5,599 nt of DNA from Syntrophus sp. (in: bacteria) (GTDB lineage Bacteria > Desulfobacterota > Syntrophia > Syntrophales > UBA8958). Shown one piece after another: positions 5,047-5,599 of this stretch (its first letter is position 1; each line of letters begins with the position of its first letter). The translations under genes were made by a program, and so were the position numbers. The stretch spans positions 1 to 5,599 of the forward strand of contig DMAT01000178.1 in the NCBI GenBank assembly GCA_003451635.1, read 5' to 3'. The notes under the pieces are model-generated. The model was not told where the DNA came from. It did no database searches and saw nothing but the letters and a program-made list of their open reading frames with translations.

Positions 5047-5599
5047 TTATTTCCCCAGATCTTCTGCCCTCTTTCCCGCATCGGGGAAGAAGAGGGGGGA
5101 ACCGAATTTCTCGATTCCAAAGGTCTTGATGGTGGCCTGAGTCTGTTTGGAGATCATGAAGTCGGCGAAGGCCTTGGCCCCGGCGGCGTTCACTTTCGGC
5201 CACTTGGCGTGGTTGACCTCGATGACATGATAGATGTTGAGGAGTACGCCGTCTCCCTCCAAAAGGATGTCAAGGCCAAGGTTCTTTTTCATGGCCAGAT
5301 AGGTTCCCCGGTCGGCAAGGGTGTAGCCTTTCTTCTCCGCCGCCACGGCGAGGGTCTGTCCCATGCCGAGGCCCGTCTGCTGATACCACTTCTGCCCTTC
5401 CGGCTGGACCCCGGCGGCCTTCCAGACCTCCTTTTCCTTGGCATTGGTCCCCGAATTATCGCCTCTGGAGACGAACAGGGCGCTACCCAGGGAGATCTTT
5501 TTAAATCCCTCGGCCGCTTTTTTTGATTGTCTGATTGTCGCCGGGTCTGACGGCGGTCCGACAATGATAAAATCATTGTGCATGACCAGGCGGCGATCG
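5047..5599 (-). CDS. tupA: Tungstate-binding protein of the ABC transporter (TupA), partial: N-terminus beyond the right edge
   Basis: The frame is open to the window edge, so the N-terminus, including any signal peptide, is missing and only about 184 C-terminal codons are seen. The ATG at 5583 is internal: the codons before it (Asp-Arg-Arg-Leu-Val) continue the usual TupA sequence into MHNDFIIVGPPSDPA. Other hallmarks are the oxyanion-binding stretch FVSRGDNSGTNAKEKEVWK, then WYQQTGLGMGQTLAVAAEKK, YTLADRGTYLA and the C-terminal VNHAKWPKVNAAGAKAFADFM. TupA captures tungstate in the periplasm and delivers it to TupB. It is the most upstream tup gene seen, 96 bp before the regulator. A7 in the coding strand (complement of 5518-5524) and an 8-bp tandem repeat sit in a Lys-rich spot, but the frame is intact. 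Molybdate cross-binding cannot be judged. Confidence 0.93.
   Translation of the reverse strand, partial: DRRLVMHNDFIIVGPPSDPATIRQSKKAAEGFKKISLGSALFVSRGDNSGTNAKEKEVWKAAGVQPEGQKWYQQTGLGMGQTLAVAAEKKGYTLADRGTYLAMKKNLGLDILLEGDGVLLNIYHVIEVNHAKWPKVNAAGAKAFADFMISKQTQATIKTFGIEKFGSPLFFPDAGKRAEDLGK
5561..5579. repeat. Perfect 8-bp-arm inverted repeat inside tupA
   Basis: ACAATGATAAAATCATTGT is a perfect inverted repeat with 8-bp arms and a 3-nt centre. It lies inside the codons for the conserved His-Asn-Asp-Phe-Ile-Ile-Val stretch of TupA, so protein constraint may explain much of it. It could form a small hairpin in the mRNA or be a binding site, but there is no further support. Confidence 0.4.

Noticed and set aside
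1..5599. CRISPR array, tRNA, insertion sequence or attachment site
   Set aside because: No regularly spaced repeats, cloverleaf, transposase or long terminal inverted repeats were seen.

Overview
The window looks like part of a chromosome from an anaerobic Desulfobacterota-type bacterium, possibly a syntroph or sulfate reducer of the Syntrophus kind. This is an inference from the style of the acyl-CoA dehydrogenase and from a tungstate uptake locus; no rRNA or other marker gene is present. Coding regions are GC-rich, and the non-coding left flank is less so.

Left part (1-693): no large gene. It holds a possible small transcription unit: a TTGACA-type promoter candidate, a 33-codon ORF with a strong Shine-Dalgarno sequence, a foldable segment and a very strong rho-independent terminator at 304-341. 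From 342 to 693 lies the upstream region of the next gene. It has a near-consensus promoter (TTGACA-17 bp-TATAGT) with a perfect short palindrome in its spacer, followed by a roughly 97-nt leader rich in short direct repeats.

Middle left (694-1944, + strand): a complete 416-residue acyl-CoA dehydrogenase. The usual catalytic Glu of the YEGT motif is replaced by Thr370, and a Glu (Glu246) sits where isovaleryl-CoA and long-chain dehydrogenases keep their base. Substrate unknown.

Right part (2014-5599, - strand): a tungstate ABC uptake locus read right to left: tupA (substrate-binding protein, cut by the right edge), a one-component regulator with an excisionase-type HTH fused to a periplasmic-binding-protein-like sensor, tupB (permease) and tupC (ATPase with a C-terminal oxyanion-binding TOBE region). 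tupB and tupC overlap by ATGA. The regulator lies between tupA and tupB and has its own good promoter with an imperfect palindrome in the spacer. This suggests that the regulator and tupBC can be transcribed separately from tupA.

TupA would capture tungstate outside the membrane, TupB would move it in, TupC would power transport and probably sense internal oxyanion, and the HTH-PBP protein would adjust expression. Tungsten would feed enzymes such as W-dependent formate dehydrogenases, aldehyde oxidoreductases or class II benzoyl-CoA reductase; none is in the window. The dehydrogenase is convergent with the tup genes, so any functional link between them is inference only. I see no wholly new system. 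The most unusual points are the regulator inside the tup operon, the long insertion inside TupC, and the small left-hand transcription unit.
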